A DNA stretch of 64,000 bases from positions 62,001 through 126,000 of the forward strand of contig OY969928.1 in assembly GCA_963704675.1 (NCBI GenBank), read 5' to 3'. Position 1 is the first letter of the stretch, and every line of letters starts with the position of its first letter. Positions 7,637 through 16,530 of the stretch are shown piece after piece. The notes below the pieces were generated by a model that saw only the letters and a program-made list of their open reading frames with translations, was not told the DNA's origin and did not search any database. Position numbers and translations under genes: made by a program. The stretch is from DASUVM01 sp963704675 (GTDB taxonomy: Bacteria; Patescibacteriota; Saccharimonadia; Saccharimonadales; Saccharimonadaceae).

Positions 7637-7655
7637 AAAGACTCCTCGAGTCTTT
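7637..7655 (-). terminator. Hairpin after the tRNA-binding protein gene
   Basis: AAAGACT-CCTCG-AGTCTTT is a palindromic stem 17 bases past the stop of the minus-strand gene at 7672. On the plus strand it is followed by TTGTTT. It overlaps the -35 box of the next minus-strand operon. Confidence 0.6.
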
Positions 7656-7671
7656 TGTTTGGGCTATTTGA

Positions 7672-8025
7672 TTATCCCGCACTGACTCCATCAGGCACTT
7701 GGCTCTCCGGCACGGCCAGCACGGGCGTTATGCCATTTGAATAGCCAATATCAAAAACCATGCCTTCGGACATTTCGCTCATCATTTTACGTGGTTCAAG
7801 GTTCACGACAAACAAGGCTTGCTTGCCTTCAACTTCGACTGGGTTTTCTCGTTCTTTTTTCATTCCAACAAGGATAGTACGTTTGAACTCGCCAAAGTCT
7901 ACTATCAGCCGGACAAGCTTATCTGAGGCTTCGATGTCTTCGACTTTTTCAATCGTCCCCACACGTATATCCAATTTTTCTAGATCTTCAAATTTGATGG
8001 TCGGCTTAGCGGGCAGTTGCTTCAT
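7672..8025 (-). CDS. tRNA-binding OB-fold protein (MetG C-terminal/CsaA type)
   Basis: A 117-residue protein consisting of one EMAP-II/Trbp111-like OB fold: FEDLEKLDIRVGTIEKVEDI, then DKLVRLIVDFG, then RTILVGMKK, then QALFVVNLEPRKMMSEMSEG. This is the domain appended to methionyl-tRNA synthetase and found alone as CsaA, where it binds the tRNA elbow non-specifically or acts as a chaperone-like protein. It is monocistronic. TATACT (8033-8038) is 7 bases upstream of the ATG, so the mRNA should be leaderless. Whether it partners with a MetG outside the window cannot be seen. Confidence 0.9.
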   Translation of the reverse strand: MKQLPAKPTIKFEDLEKLDIRVGTIEKVEDIEASDKLVRLIVDFGEFKRTILVGMKKERENPVEVEGKQALFVVNLEPRKMMSEMSEGMVFDIGYSNGITPVLAVPESQVPDGVSAG

Positions 8026-8083
8026 AGTCTTAAGTATACCCTAAGAGATAATTTCAAACCTATTTCCCTCTGGCAAATAGGGG

Positions 8084-8114
8084 ACTTCCATTTTTGCTTG
8101 CAAAAAGTGGAAGT
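8084..8114 (-). terminator. Long hairpin after the replication-relaxation gene
   Basis: ACTTCCATTTTTG pairs with CAAAAAGTGGAAGT with one bulge. It starts 2 bases after the stop of the minus-strand gene at 8116. Confidence 0.65.
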
Positions 8115-8115
8115 A

Positions 8116-9015
8116 CTAATTATCCATTTGCGGCAGCCTCGTAAGAATCACGGGCATTATCGGCTCATCAGGATCATCCCCATCCTCGTCAATCGAGAAC
8201 CATACTTTGCCTTCGTACCCAGCATCCAGCAAGTAATCGAGCCGAGTAGTTGCAAAAGCTACTTCCTCGTATGAATCTCGCAGCTCTTTAGCTATTCGCT
8301 TTCTCAGCCGCTTGTGAACACTCTTGTTTTCCGCAACCATTAGAATAGTTGGCAGCTCCATCTCAGTAGCAGCCCACTCGCCACTTCCGGCATACTCCAG
8401 GTATTTCTTGATTCTTCGGATTAGCACAAAGAATGGTTCGTTATCTTCAAAGATATTAAGGAGGAAGCGTCTGGTTTTTCCTTTGCCCTGCGCACCACCT
8501 CTCACGGAAATGAAGGCGTCAGGCAGGGGTTGCGGAAAGTACTCGTACTTCTCGAAGCTCAGTAGTGTTTTGGTGAAGAATCTGAGCTTGTCATCGTATA
8601 GATCGTCAAGCTGCAAATAGATACTTAGTATATTGAGGCTATGTTGGACGAAGTTCTCGGAGACATCTTTATCTTTGTAAATGCGCTTAATGTTAACTGG
8701 TTCGTCTTCTTCCGGTGGATCATACTGGATTAACGCACGCGCACCTTTCGACGTCAAATAGTAAGCCGCTGGCTTGCCCTTGAGCTTGTAAGACTTATCG
8801 TAGCGTTTGGCTATGTATTCCTGGTCTTCAAGTATCTTGAGTCGCTTCTGAACATGCTTGCTATTCTTCTTGCCTGAATATTTAGCTATTTGCTCACTGC
8901 TTGCAAACCTGAATGTATATAGCAAGTTTAATACTGCTAGTTGTTCTTGATTTAGTTTTTTACGATACTTTGGTTCTGATTTAGTTACTTGGATTGTATT
9001 AGTATTGTCTGACAT
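8116..9015 (-). CDS. Replication-relaxation family protein
   Basis: A 299-residue protein resembling the replication-relaxation family that is common in CPR genomes, plasmids and actinobacterial mobile elements. A winged HTH occupies residues about 25-95 (QLAVLNLLYTFRFASSEQIA, then HVQKRLKILEDQEYIAKR, then AAYYLTSKGARAL). Residues 110-290 form the family's helical/strand domain with HSLNILSIYLQL and the basic-hydrophobic segment near 185. A role in DNA nicking or relaxation at replication initiation is assumed from the family name. It lies next to an IS1595 element, so the segment may be mobile-element derived. Confidence 0.8.
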   Translation of the reverse strand: MSDNTNTIQVTKSEPKYRKKLNQEQLAVLNLLYTFRFASSEQIAKYSGKKNSKHVQKRLKILEDQEYIAKRYDKSYKLKGKPAAYYLTSKGARALIQYDPPEEDEPVNIKRIYKDKDVSENFVQHSLNILSIYLQLDDLYDDKLRFFTKTLLSFEKYEYFPQPLPDAFISVRGGAQGKGKTRRFLLNIFEDNEPFFVLIRRIKKYLEYAGSGEWAATEMELPTILMVAENKSVHKRLRKRIAKELRDSYEEVAFATTRLDYLLDAGYEGKVWFSIDEDGDDPDEPIMPVILTRLPQMDN

Positions 9016-9100
9016 TTAAGTTTAAGGATTTATTATTAGTTACTGATTTATGCTTGGGTTAGTTTTTAGTAGGTTGCTCGATATGACTATACTCTGTGCC

Positions 9101-10095
9101 TATCCCTCCTTCTCCTATTTTATATAGAAAGAAAGAGAGAAAGAAAAGTGCTAGCGCTATCTGTTTTACAGGATTAGTAAGTTGGGTATCGGAGGATAAC
9201 TCTTTTATTTACCGGATTGAGCCAAAACCAGCTCAAACATTGGCGTATCGCTCTTGCGATTTGAGTATCTAAAAGCGTATTCATTGGCGTAGTGCTGGAG
9301 GTATTTCGGATTACAGTGACGGTACACGCCATAAATACCGCGCTTGAACTGACTCCAGAAGTTCTCGACGTTTTGGGTGTGCACCCGGCCAACGACATAT
9401 TGCTGTTCACTATGGTTAATTGTCTCATGCTGGTAGCCGCGCTGTTTCAGTAAACGGTATGAGCCGTGTTCGTCCGTATAGATCGTGGCTGTCTTGCCAA
9501 TGTTCTTTTGGATTTCGGGAATAAGCATACGGACACCAGAGCTTTTGATGTGCTTAATCCTTGCGCGGCCGCCACGCTCTACCATTCCAAACACCACTTG
9601 GCTATTGTGTGGTTTGGCGGTGCTTCGTTTTTGTGGGTTGGGGTGCATGTAGGCTTCGTCTACTTCGACATCATCGTTTAGCGGCATATCGTCGTCTGCC
9701 ATCATGAGGCGAACTTGTTTGAAGATGCGCCAAGCCGTTTTGTAGGTGACGCCACTAATACGCTGAAACTGTAGGGCGGACATGCCGGAGCGAGTATTGG
9801 TCATGAAGAAGATCGCCAAGAACCAGGTGCGTAGGTCGGTTGTTGATTTATGAAATGGTGTACCAGCCAACGGGTAGACTTGGTTGCCGCATTCACATTG
9901 ATAGGCGGGGCGCTTCGGCAGTTTATGGAAGCTTTCGAGCAAGCCACAGCGCTCACAAGGCTTATCAGCAAAATGGATTTGCCATAAATAGTCCAAGCAA
10001 GCGTCACTGGTCGGGAACTTCTCGTTGAACTGTTTTATGGTGAACTTCATATCTGTTATTAGTATATTATAGAGGTGTTATGGCGTCAAGGGATA
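9101..10095 (-). mobile_element. IS1595-family insertion sequence (boundaries tentative)
   Basis: The transposase gene at 9205-10050 is flanked by TATCCCT (9101-9107) and its inverted copy AGGGATA (10089-10095), each in a loosely matching 20-base context beginning CTATA. These may be the remains of terminal inverted repeats, but the match is short. No clear target duplication was found, so the ends are provisional. Only one copy of the element is present in the window. Confidence 0.45.
9205..10050 (-). CDS. IS1595 (ISXO2-like) transposase
   Basis: A 281-residue, apparently intact transposase. The N-terminus has a zinc-ribbon (C32, C35, C52, C54) followed by the helical HTH segment of the family (RSGMSALQFQRISGVTYKTA). 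The catalytic domain shows D131 (DVEVDEAY), D193 (YTDEHGSY) and the third-acid region NVENFWSQFKRG at 227-238. Length is close to the usual size of the family. It would cut and paste its own element. No passenger genes accompany it. Confidence 0.93.
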   Translation of the reverse strand: MKFTIKQFNEKFPTSDACLDYLWQIHFADKPCERCGLLESFHKLPKRPAYQCECGNQVYPLAGTPFHKSTTDLRTWFLAIFFMTNTRSGMSALQFQRISGVTYKTAWRIFKQVRLMMADDDMPLNDDVEVDEAYMHPNPQKRSTAKPHNSQVVFGMVERGGRARIKHIKSSGVRMLIPEIQKNIGKTATIYTDEHGSYRLLKQRGYQHETINHSEQQYVVGRVHTQNVENFWSQFKRGIYGVYRHCNPKYLQHYANEYAFRYSNRKSDTPMFELVLAQSGK

Positions 10096-10209
10096 ATTGC
10101 CATTATAGAGTGTTTATAAACTATATTTCTTATGGTATAGTATTGCAGGTTTGAGTTATCTCAAATACCCCATATCCCGATAGACAGATTCGTTCGGAGA
10201 GCAGTAAGA

Positions 10210-10755
10210 ATGATTATGAAACCTGCTTTTCTTTATCCTCAGTCGCGTCAATTTCCGTTTGACGAGGTTGCTGAGCAGATCGTAAGAGCACTTGAGGAAC
10301 GGAACTGGAGGGTTCCCGGTATTGATGTTCAGTTCTTCGAGTACAAAGGGGGAGGCGAACGGCATCAAATAGCCAGCTATGTCAGTGGAGCAGACTTCGC
10401 GCTTGCGTTTCACAGACTTTAGCACCGATACTATGGCTGGAATGACATAGCAGCGATAGCCTCAATTGGTATTCCCCGTAAACAACTGTGTGTTGAGAGC
10501 GATGAATCTGGCCCGTTGCTCTATGTTTACGTCGGCGAGGACTGGGAAGTAGACAAAGAAGACTTCTTTGCCTCGAGTAAGTATAATAGTAGGCTCAAAG
10601 GTGAGCCGCGCTGGTATGTACTCTATCGGGGAGGCGATGACGGTCAACCGGTTCCCCCTCGGCATCGCCAGCCAGTTCTGCTTCACAAAGACAACGTGCT
10701 CGCGAAAATCCTCGAGTATCCGGTGGCGGACGAGATAGAGGAGCCAAAAGCCTAA
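10210..10755 (+). pseudogene. Conserved hypothetical gene with an in-frame TAG stop
   Basis: GGAGAG (10196-10201) precedes an ATG, and the frame runs for 70 codons (MIMKPAFLYPQSRQFPFDEV start) to TAG 10420-10422. The same frame then stays open through YYGWNDIAAIASIGIPRKQL and LLYVYVGEDWEVDKEDFF to TAA at 10755, with the same codon style. This looks like one protein of about 180 residues broken by a single nonsense codon (or a sequence error). Readthrough cannot be excluded. TAG is an ordinary stop elsewhere in the window. The family is unknown. A GC-rich hairpin follows at 10778-10805. Confidence 0.65.
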
Positions 10756-10777
10756 CTCGCTTCTAAAGATATGGGTA

Positions 10778-10805
10778 GCTCCCCCCGTGCACATTCGCGG
10801 GGGAG
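10778..10805 (+). terminator. GC-rich hairpin without U-tract
   Basis: GCTCCCCCCG and CGCGGGGGAG form a strong stem with an 8-base loop, 22 bases after the interrupted gene. No T-run follows. Confidence 0.6.
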
Positions 10806-10895
10806 ACATCCCATGAAATGTTATACTATTTATGATGAAACGCGCCTATAAATGGCGTTTTTATTGTTCCGTTTCACAATTTGAGGAGGTTTGAA

Positions 10896-12571
10896 GTGCG
10901 CCTTACACGGCGTCAAAGGACAGCAGCTAGAGCTGCCGCGCTCATAGTTGTGGTAGCGCTTGTTGTTGGTGCGATCTATTGGTTTCGCAGTTGGAACACA
11001 TCAGAGACGATTAAAGCAGGCGGCGGTGAAGTTACTGACTGGCGCCGCGATGTGTCAGTAAAAGTCGAGGCTGGCGGCGTAAAGCAAGCTACCCGCATTA
11101 CCTTTAAAGACCCGGCTACCGAAGTGCCACAAGCACCTATTGATAGTCTAGTCGATATCATAGGTGAGCCGGTTGATATTGTGCCGGAAGGTCCGCTTGC
11201 TAAAGCGTCGATAACCTTTTATGTCGATGCATCAGAGGTTCCTCTGAGCCGGACCGACAGCGCCGGTAGACCGCAGCGCAGCATTTATAACGCCGGCATA
11301 CAGATATTTAACACCAAACTAGGGTGGGTGCCACTTGAGACTCGCGTAGAGGGCGATAAGCTTACTGCGAAGGCGCCCCACTTTTCGCTTTATCGGGCGG
11401 TGTGGGTAAAGACGGGCGAGCAGCAGGTTCAAGTTGATGGCCAAGCCATTACTTACTCGCTTGCACCAAACGTTGTGCCGACCGATTTGTTCATGCAGAC
11501 CGGCGCAGAGTTCATCAAACAGATGAAGAACAATGCCACTGGCAGGTTCGACGACGGTAAGTTCAAATGCGAACCAGCTCATCCGGAGTATACCGTCACG
11601 CTAATCCGCCCACCAGAAAAGAGAAAGTTGATGCCTGTGTATTAAAGCGCGGAAAGCCAGATGGCGGCACCCTGCTTATCAAGAACGCTTGGGCATTGCC
11701 AATGATGTTTAGCACCGATGCCGCCGGCGTCAGTGCCAATATGCTGCCAAGCATTATGGAACTGGTGCCGTTTGTACGTAATGCGGTGGGCAAGGTTGGC
11801 AACATTGCCTTTGCTAACGGACTTGACGTTGCCAGCTTCACGATCGGCAATGCCGCGCCCGATAGTTTTACAGTAACAGGGCGCATTTCGTGGTCAGCTA
11901 CGGTGGTTGAGCTGGCTATGGGCATGCTCAAGGTTTTCTTTCCGCAGAGCTTGCTGGCTGGCGCTGTTAGCATGCGAAGCAGCGCTTTGAACTGCATGGC
12001 CGTGGCGACACAGCAGATTTACGGTATGGTAGCCGGTGATGTTCCAGGCAAGCTTGCCGATATTTTGGGCAAGTGCTTTTTGAGCGTCATGATAGACAAG
12101 TTTGGCGTATACGAGCTAGCGAAGGCGATAGGCCAGGAGCTCAAGATTATTCCAGCCCTGGAAGATCTTATGAAAATACTGGTGAGTGCGGGCTGGAATG
12201 CTGAAGATCCGAGCTATTCGTCCTTCGCGGTAGCTTTGCCTGCAAAGGAGCTAGCGTGGTTGCAGGGCGATTGGCTGAATGATTGCGGTGGTCGCGACAA
12301 TACCTTGCATGTCTATTCCGACAATAATGGCGTGTGGTTTGAGAAGGAGTATAATGCCGATAACAGTTTCGTAACTTATGACACTACCTTCCACCTTGTC
12401 GTGGAGCAGGGGGAGCCGATTATAGTCATTGATAAGACTGAAATTCCGGAGCTCTGGCCGGGTGCCAGGCTTCGTATCACCACGACGGACAAATCTGATA
12501 GCTTCTGGATCAAGGCTCCAAGCGGTTATGACTGGCTGTTCTTCCGCGGCGGTACGCCAAACCACTGTTAA
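10896..12571 (+). pseudogene. Membrane-anchored surface protein, frameshifted
   Basis: GAGGAGG (10883-10889) points to GTG 10896 as the start. The N-terminus has basic residues followed by one membrane segment (ALIVVVALVVGAIYWF), with the rest outside the cell. The first frame runs to 11645, but its sense is lost after about 11617, and the -1 frame continues the protein to 12571. One base missing from the AAAA run at 11617-11620 would restore a continuous product of about 558 residues. Either the gene is broken or the base is a sequencing error. A programmed shift is less likely. The extracellular part has no recognisable domain. A hairpin follows at 12584-12617. Confidence 0.65.
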
Positions 12572-12583
12572 TGCGTGAACGGG

Positions 12584-12617
12584 GTTGGGGGCTTATCCGC
12601 GTGATAAGCACCCCAAC
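12584..12617 (+). terminator. Terminator hairpin
   Basis: GTTGGGGGCTTATC pairs with GATAAGCACCCCAAC, followed by TTTACTCT. It lies 12 bases after the stop of the frameshifted surface-protein gene. Confidence 0.75.
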
Positions 12618-12708
12618 TTTACTCTATATTTCAGATAAAAATTGATGACGGTCTCATTCTATAGCATAGAAGGTAGCTTAGAGGGTTTAATACTATTACT
12701 TTTAAGGG

Positions 12709-13248
12709 TTACTTTCGTTTTTTTAGAAAGTTTTGTAATAACGTGATCGGGTTCAACGATCGTTTTTTTATTTGAGGTGATTCATATAAGTCTTGCATGA
12801 CACGCCTAGTTACGCGTTTAACCTTTTCTTCCAGCGGCACGTCAGACAGAGAGACGCTGATGGCAAGTAGGTGATTGGCCACTTGATTGAGTGTTTCGCT
12901 AAATGCTTGAGGGTTTTTGTGTGGTGATACAGCTTTTTGGGCAATAGTTGTCATCAGTTCAGTAAAATCGTCGTTGGTAAGCGTTTGAGAGTGGTCGCCA
13001 CTTTCAGTAAAAGCAAAAACTATTTTTGTCAGGCCGGCTTGCATGGCCGTTTGTGCATCTGGCGAAAGCGGCGTAAAAATCGTTTCAAACTCTAGGGTTA
13101 GATCATGAGCAGACGAAGAAGCAAAGGTGAGTTTATTGGGGTCAGACTTAAGTATGCGCTGGCTAAGATTATCGTTAAAGTTATCAATTGCCGCATCACG
13201 AAGCTCTTTGCCGGCATCGCCTTCACCGTGAAAAGGTGTTTCACTCAT
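12709..13248 (-). CDS. Hypothetical helical protein
   Basis: A 179-residue acidic, mostly helical cytoplasmic protein with a very basic tail (LLQNFLKKRK). It begins MSETPFHGEGDAGKELRDAA and has no motif known to me. There is no signal peptide or membrane segment. It stands alone between a plus-strand gene that ends convergently and a structured intergenic region. Confidence 0.65.
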   Translation of the reverse strand: MSETPFHGEGDAGKELRDAAIDNFNDNLSQRILKSDPNKLTFASSSAHDLTLEFETIFTPLSPDAQTAMQAGLTKIVFAFTESGDHSQTLTNDDFTELMTTIAQKAVSPHKNPQAFSETLNQVANHLLAISVSLSDVPLEEKVKRVTRRVMQDLYESPQIKKRSLNPITLLQNFLKKRK

Positions 13249-13581
13249 ATTTCTATGTAAGCATGTTACCGCGCGAATTTAAAGCGCATTGTTTTCTTGA
13301 CATGCGAAGCTCCCGGAGGGACTCCGCTTGTGCTAGAGTATCACGAGGGTACTTACTAACTACTAGCCTTGATAGGTCATGCTAACCTTTGTGGGCTCTT
13401 GAACGACGACAAATGATGTAGTCGATGCCACCGAATATCGTCGTTATAGCGGCACTTCCAAATGCTATCTTTTCGGGTCCAGCACAGCAGAAAATCCTGC
13501 TGTGCTGGTTAAGCCATCGAATTGGTCGTACAGCATACAGCTGTGCTTTTTTGGGCGTAATATAAGTTTTTATGAGATGAT
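13249..13581. other. Gene-free region with two hairpins
   Basis: No supported gene in 333 bases. It contains a stem AACGACGA (13403-13410) with TCGTCGTT (13439-13446), and a strong stem CCAGCACAGCAG (13482-13493) with CTGCTGTGCTGG (13499-13510) with a 5-base loop and no T-run. A small structured RNA is possible, but no good promoter was found, although a lone TTGACA is at 13297-13302. Confidence 0.5.
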
Positions 13582-14316
13582 ATGACTATGGAAAAAACAG
13601 ATAGACCTTTTCAAATAGCAATCCTGTTATATCAAGGTGTCACTGCACTCGATGCAGTTGGCCCTTATGAAGTATTGTCACGTATACCAAATACTGAAAT
13701 ACGTTTTGTTGCTAAAGAGGTGGGGCCAATCACCACAGAAGGTGGTGCGCTTCTCCTTGCCGCGACGCATTCTGTTGCTGAAACACCCTCGCCTCATATT
13801 GTGCTCGTGCCCGGGGGTACTACCACGCCAGGTCAAATGGTTGATGACGAAGTACTTAATTGGCTTCGTAGAGTTCACAAAACAACAAGATGGACAGCTT
13901 CAGTTTGTACCGGTGCCTTAATTTTAGGTGCGGCTGGCATCCTGAAAGGCTTACCGGCAACAACACACTGGTATAAAATGAGCGTACTTAAAATTATGGG
14001 CGCCAAGCCTCAACCAGATGAACGCGTTGTACATACGGGTAAAGTTGTAACGGCTGCCGGCGTTTCAGCTGGCATTGATCTTGCCTTGTGGCTCGCCGGT
14101 GAGTTAGCTGGCCGTGAGCAGGCCGAGGCTATTCAATTAACAATTGAATACGATCCGCATCCGCCATTTAACGCTGGTCATATGAGCAAAGCCTCCGAGG
14201 CAGTGAAGAAGCTTGCTAAGCAAAAAATGGATGATCGCATGCCGCCCGATCAAAAAAAACTAGTTTCTAAAATCGCTTGGCGACGATTCATCGACATAGT
14301 TCGTACCGGAAGATAA
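13582..14316 (+). CDS. DJ-1/PfpI family protein
   Basis: A 244-residue member of the DJ-1/PfpI (class I glutamine amidotransferase-like) superfamily. It shows ILLYQGVTALDAVGPYEVLS at the N-terminus with the conserved Glu, the HIVLVPGG strand, and the nucleophile elbow SVCTGALILG with Cys109. The HWYKMSVLKIMGA segment and the following GVSAGIDLAL resemble the isonitrile hydratase/AraC-associated branch. The C-terminal 45 residues are a basic extension. The substrate is unknown, and protective deglycase or hydratase roles are known in relatives. Translation may start at 13582 or at the ATG at 13588. Confidence 0.9.
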   Translation: MTMEKTDRPFQIAILLYQGVTALDAVGPYEVLSRIPNTEIRFVAKEVGPITTEGGALLLAATHSVAETPSPHIVLVPGGTTTPGQMVDDEVLNWLRRVHKTTRWTASVCTGALILGAAGILKGLPATTHWYKMSVLKIMGAKPQPDERVVHTGKVVTAAGVSAGIDLALWLAGELAGREQAEAIQLTIEYDPHPPFNAGHMSKASEAVKKLAKQKMDDRMPPDQKKLVSKIAWRRFIDIVRTGR

Positions 14317-14434
14317 ATGTAGTTTAATCGAATAGGTTACTCGGCTATATTCAAGGTAATTAAGCTTTAGCTAAAGCGATTACAAAGATTACTAGGGAAA
14401 GCGCGATAGAAAAGCTATAATAGCTTTACGACTT

Positions 14435-15019
14435 ATGGCCATTTCACAACGTACTATTCTTCCTTTAGAGCATGATTCTTTCGCAATTACCTATCATCGA
14501 TTTAAAAGTGGAAGTTGTATCAGTGTTTCTCGCGGTGATTTGCAAAAAGGCGTACCTATAGTTCGGTTTCACTCTTCATGCTTATTTGGCGAGTCTTTTC
14601 GTGCACTTGATTGTGACTGCGCACAGCAATTAAATGCAACCTTAAAATTAATTGCAAGCGATGGACGGGGCGTTGTGGTATATGAATATGCCGAAGGACG
14701 CGGCATTGGCTTAGAAAAAAAGATATGCGCACTTGAAATTCAGAGAAGAAAAAAAGTTGATACGGTCGACGCCTTTAAAACAATGGGATTAGAACCCGAT
14801 TCGCGCTCTTATGATATCGCAGTTATGGCCCTTAATGACTTAAAGGTAGCGCACGAGATTAAGTTTGTTACTCAAAATCCGAATAAATTGGTAGCTGTCA
14901 AAAATGCAGGCTTTGAAGTAGCAGAAGTTATCAACCCCGAGGTTGTCATAACCAATCACAATAAGTCGGAACTACTAACCAAAAAACATAGGCTGGGCTA
15001 CTCGATTGATAATATATGA
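14435..15019 (+). CDS. ribA: GTP cyclohydrolase II-like protein (RibA family)
   Basis: A 194-residue homologue of GTP cyclohydrolase II, which opens GTP for riboflavin synthesis. The three zinc cysteines are present with the family spacing (C49, C60, C62 in HSSCLFGESF and LDCDCAQQL). The catalytic loop YAEGRGIGLEKK and the substrate motif VDAFKTMGLEPDSRSYDIA are also recognisable. TATAAT (14416-14421) lies 13 bases before the ATG. It overlaps the next Nudix gene by 4 bases (ATGA), so both should be co-translated. No other riboflavin gene is in the window. The pair may do something other than riboflavin synthesis, such as clearing damaged GTP (inference). Confidence 0.85.
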   Translation: MAISQRTILPLEHDSFAITYHRFKSGSCISVSRGDLQKGVPIVRFHSSCLFGESFRALDCDCAQQLNATLKLIASDGRGVVVYEYAEGRGIGLEKKICALEIQRRKKVDTVDAFKTMGLEPDSRSYDIAVMALNDLKVAHEIKFVTQNPNKLVAVKNAGFEVAEVINPEVVITNHNKSELLTKKHRLGYSIDNI

Positions 15020-15528
15020 CAAAAGCAGGGACGGATAGATTTAAAGCTATGAAGTATAAGATTACAAAGCAGCTTCCTGAACGATTTAAGGTAACGGTTT
15101 CGGTAAACGTTTTGCTGGTTCAAGACAAAAAATATTTGTTGTTGAAGCGGGCGCACACAGGATGGGCCGATGGCTACTATACATTACCAGCAGGGCATCT
15201 CGAAGGGAATGAGCAGCTCACACAGGCGGCGGCTCGCGAGGTAAAAGAAGAGGTTGGTGTGAGCGTTCGCTCCGAAGCGCTTGCCTTAGTACACGTTATG
15301 CACCGAAGCAACAGAGAAGACGATTATGAAAGGATCGACTTCTACTTTTTAGCGAATGAATGGAAGAGTGAACCTTATATTGCTGAGCCTGAGAAGGCCG
15401 ATCGGCTTGATTGGTTTACTGCCGCCGAGTTGCCTGAAAATACGCTTGAGAATGTTAAACGAACTATTCATTCCTATCAATCTCAATTGCTGAGCGAGAT
15501 TAATTGGGAGTCAATTTCTAATGAGTAA
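15016..15528 (+). CDS. Nudix hydrolase
   Basis: A 170-residue Nudix protein with a complete Nudix box at residues 60-82 (G-x5-E, x7, REVKEEVGV), which binds the metal and cleaves a nucleoside diphosphate linked to another moiety. The strand before it is LLLKRAHTGWADGYYTLPAG. Such proteins clean up oxidised or excess nucleotides. The start overlaps the ribA-like stop by 4 bases, so the two products probably act on related purine nucleotide substrates. The first 11 residues may be a non-conserved extension, since a second ATG occurs at 15049. Confidence 0.92.
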   Translation: MTKAGTDRFKAMKYKITKQLPERFKVTVSVNVLLVQDKKYLLLKRAHTGWADGYYTLPAGHLEGNEQLTQAAAREVKEEVGVSVRSEALALVHVMHRSNREDDYERIDFYFLANEWKSEPYIAEPEKADRLDWFTAAELPENTLENVKRTIHSYQSQLLSEINWESISNE

Positions 15529-15600
15529 TTTTATAGTGTCACATAAGGCTAAGGGTGGCTAAGTTTATACGCAGCTTCAGATATTTGATAGGGTAATTAT

Positions 15601-16071
15601 ATGAAGTGGAAACCAGCCCCATTAATCAAAATATATGAAGCCCTGGGTTCAATCGGCGACGAGCGCTATAAAATAGATGGCGATATCGTCAAAGTTTACT
15701 CTTCAAGCGGCAATAAATATTACGATGTTGAGTATAGTGCAAAACATCATGCAATAACGGCAAATGACAATGGTTCGTATTGGGCGGGCTACCTTGGTTA
15801 CCCTAGTATCGTATTGCTACTTGCGCTTGGTATTGTAAAGTATGATCCTAGGCTGGCAGTACATTTGAAGGGTTTCGCCTGGAAGGACATCAACCAACAA
15901 TTTCATAATGACTTCGAGAGAACGCAGGCGTATATTGATGAACGGGTGGTTGAAAAATATCATATTAATCTTGAAGATTTTCATACTGTGCTTCAACGAA
16001 TTCAACAACAAATTAACGATCTCGAATTGAATAAGCTAGAAGACGGCAAAAAACCACCAGAAGCTTATTAA
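15601..16071 (+). CDS. Hypothetical protein
   Basis: A 156-residue protein of unknown family. Residues about 1-60 are strand-rich (DERYKIDGDIVKVYSSSGNK, then YYDVEYSAKHHAITANDNGS). A hydrophobic patch follows (YPSIVLLLALGIV), and the C-terminal 70 residues form charged helices. The pattern of a small cystatin-like or SnoaL-like fold followed by helices is possible but not demonstrable. It stands on the same strand as, but separate from, the Nudix gene. Confidence 0.6.
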   Translation: MKWKPAPLIKIYEALGSIGDERYKIDGDIVKVYSSSGNKYYDVEYSAKHHAITANDNGSYWAGYLGYPSIVLLLALGIVKYDPRLAVHLKGFAWKDINQQFHNDFERTQAYIDERVVEKYHINLEDFHTVLQRIQQQINDLELNKLEDGKKPPEAY

Positions 16072-16107
16072 ATTCACCGATGGCTACTCATTTAAGAAAG
16101 GAGCGCT

Positions 16108-16530
16108 ATGTCTTATCGTACTATTGCTGAAGGTGTCCGGCGTACATTTGTTATTACTGTTGGGTTGAAACGGGGCTATCACTCACAAACAATTCAACAC
16201 CCGCAGACTGCTCATCAAATAATGGCTGAATGGCTGAAGAAACGTTTACAAAACCAAGATATTGTTGTGAGCGGTGCTTTCGTAGACGCTACTATTGTCT
16301 ATGTCTATGAAGTTGGCGGAGAGTTAAAAAGCGGCAGCGAACCCGCTTTACGACTATGGGGTGATATTTCATTAAGGCGCCTTGCTAATGTGTCAGATAG
16401 CGAAATCAAGGAGGTGATTTTTAATCTTGCCGATACACTTGGCAGAGAGCTTGATCAAAAGCATGTAACAGTTAGCTATCGCGACGACTACTATGTGCGA
16501 GAACTTATAGAATCGGCAGGGAATGATTAG
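16108..16530 (+). CDS. Hypothetical protein
   Basis: A 140-residue unknown protein with AAGGAG at 16097-16102 before its ATG. It reads as alternating strands and helices (TFVITVGLKRGYHSQTIQHP, then VVSGAFVDATIVYVYE), with no signal peptide or known motif. Its last codons overlap by 4 bases the end of the chitinase gene on the opposite strand. Confidence 0.65.
   Translation: MSYRTIAEGVRRTFVITVGLKRGYHSQTIQHPQTAHQIMAEWLKKRLQNQDIVVSGAFVDATIVYVYEVGGELKSGSEPALRLWGDISLRRLANVSDSEIKEVIFNLADTLGRELDQKHVTVSYRDDYYVRELIESAGND

Noticed and set aside
10420..10422. TAG recoded as an amino acid
   Set aside because: Many intact genes here end at TAG, so it is an ordinary stop codon.
11611..11635. Programmed -1 frameshift
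   Set aside because: The local sequence is not a classical slippery heptamer and no downstream structure was evident. A one-base deletion in AAAA explains it more simply.
13382..13550. Minus-strand open frame reading CCAGPEKIAFGSAAITTIFG
   Set aside because: It looks protein-like but has no usable start codon and passes through a perfect hairpin.
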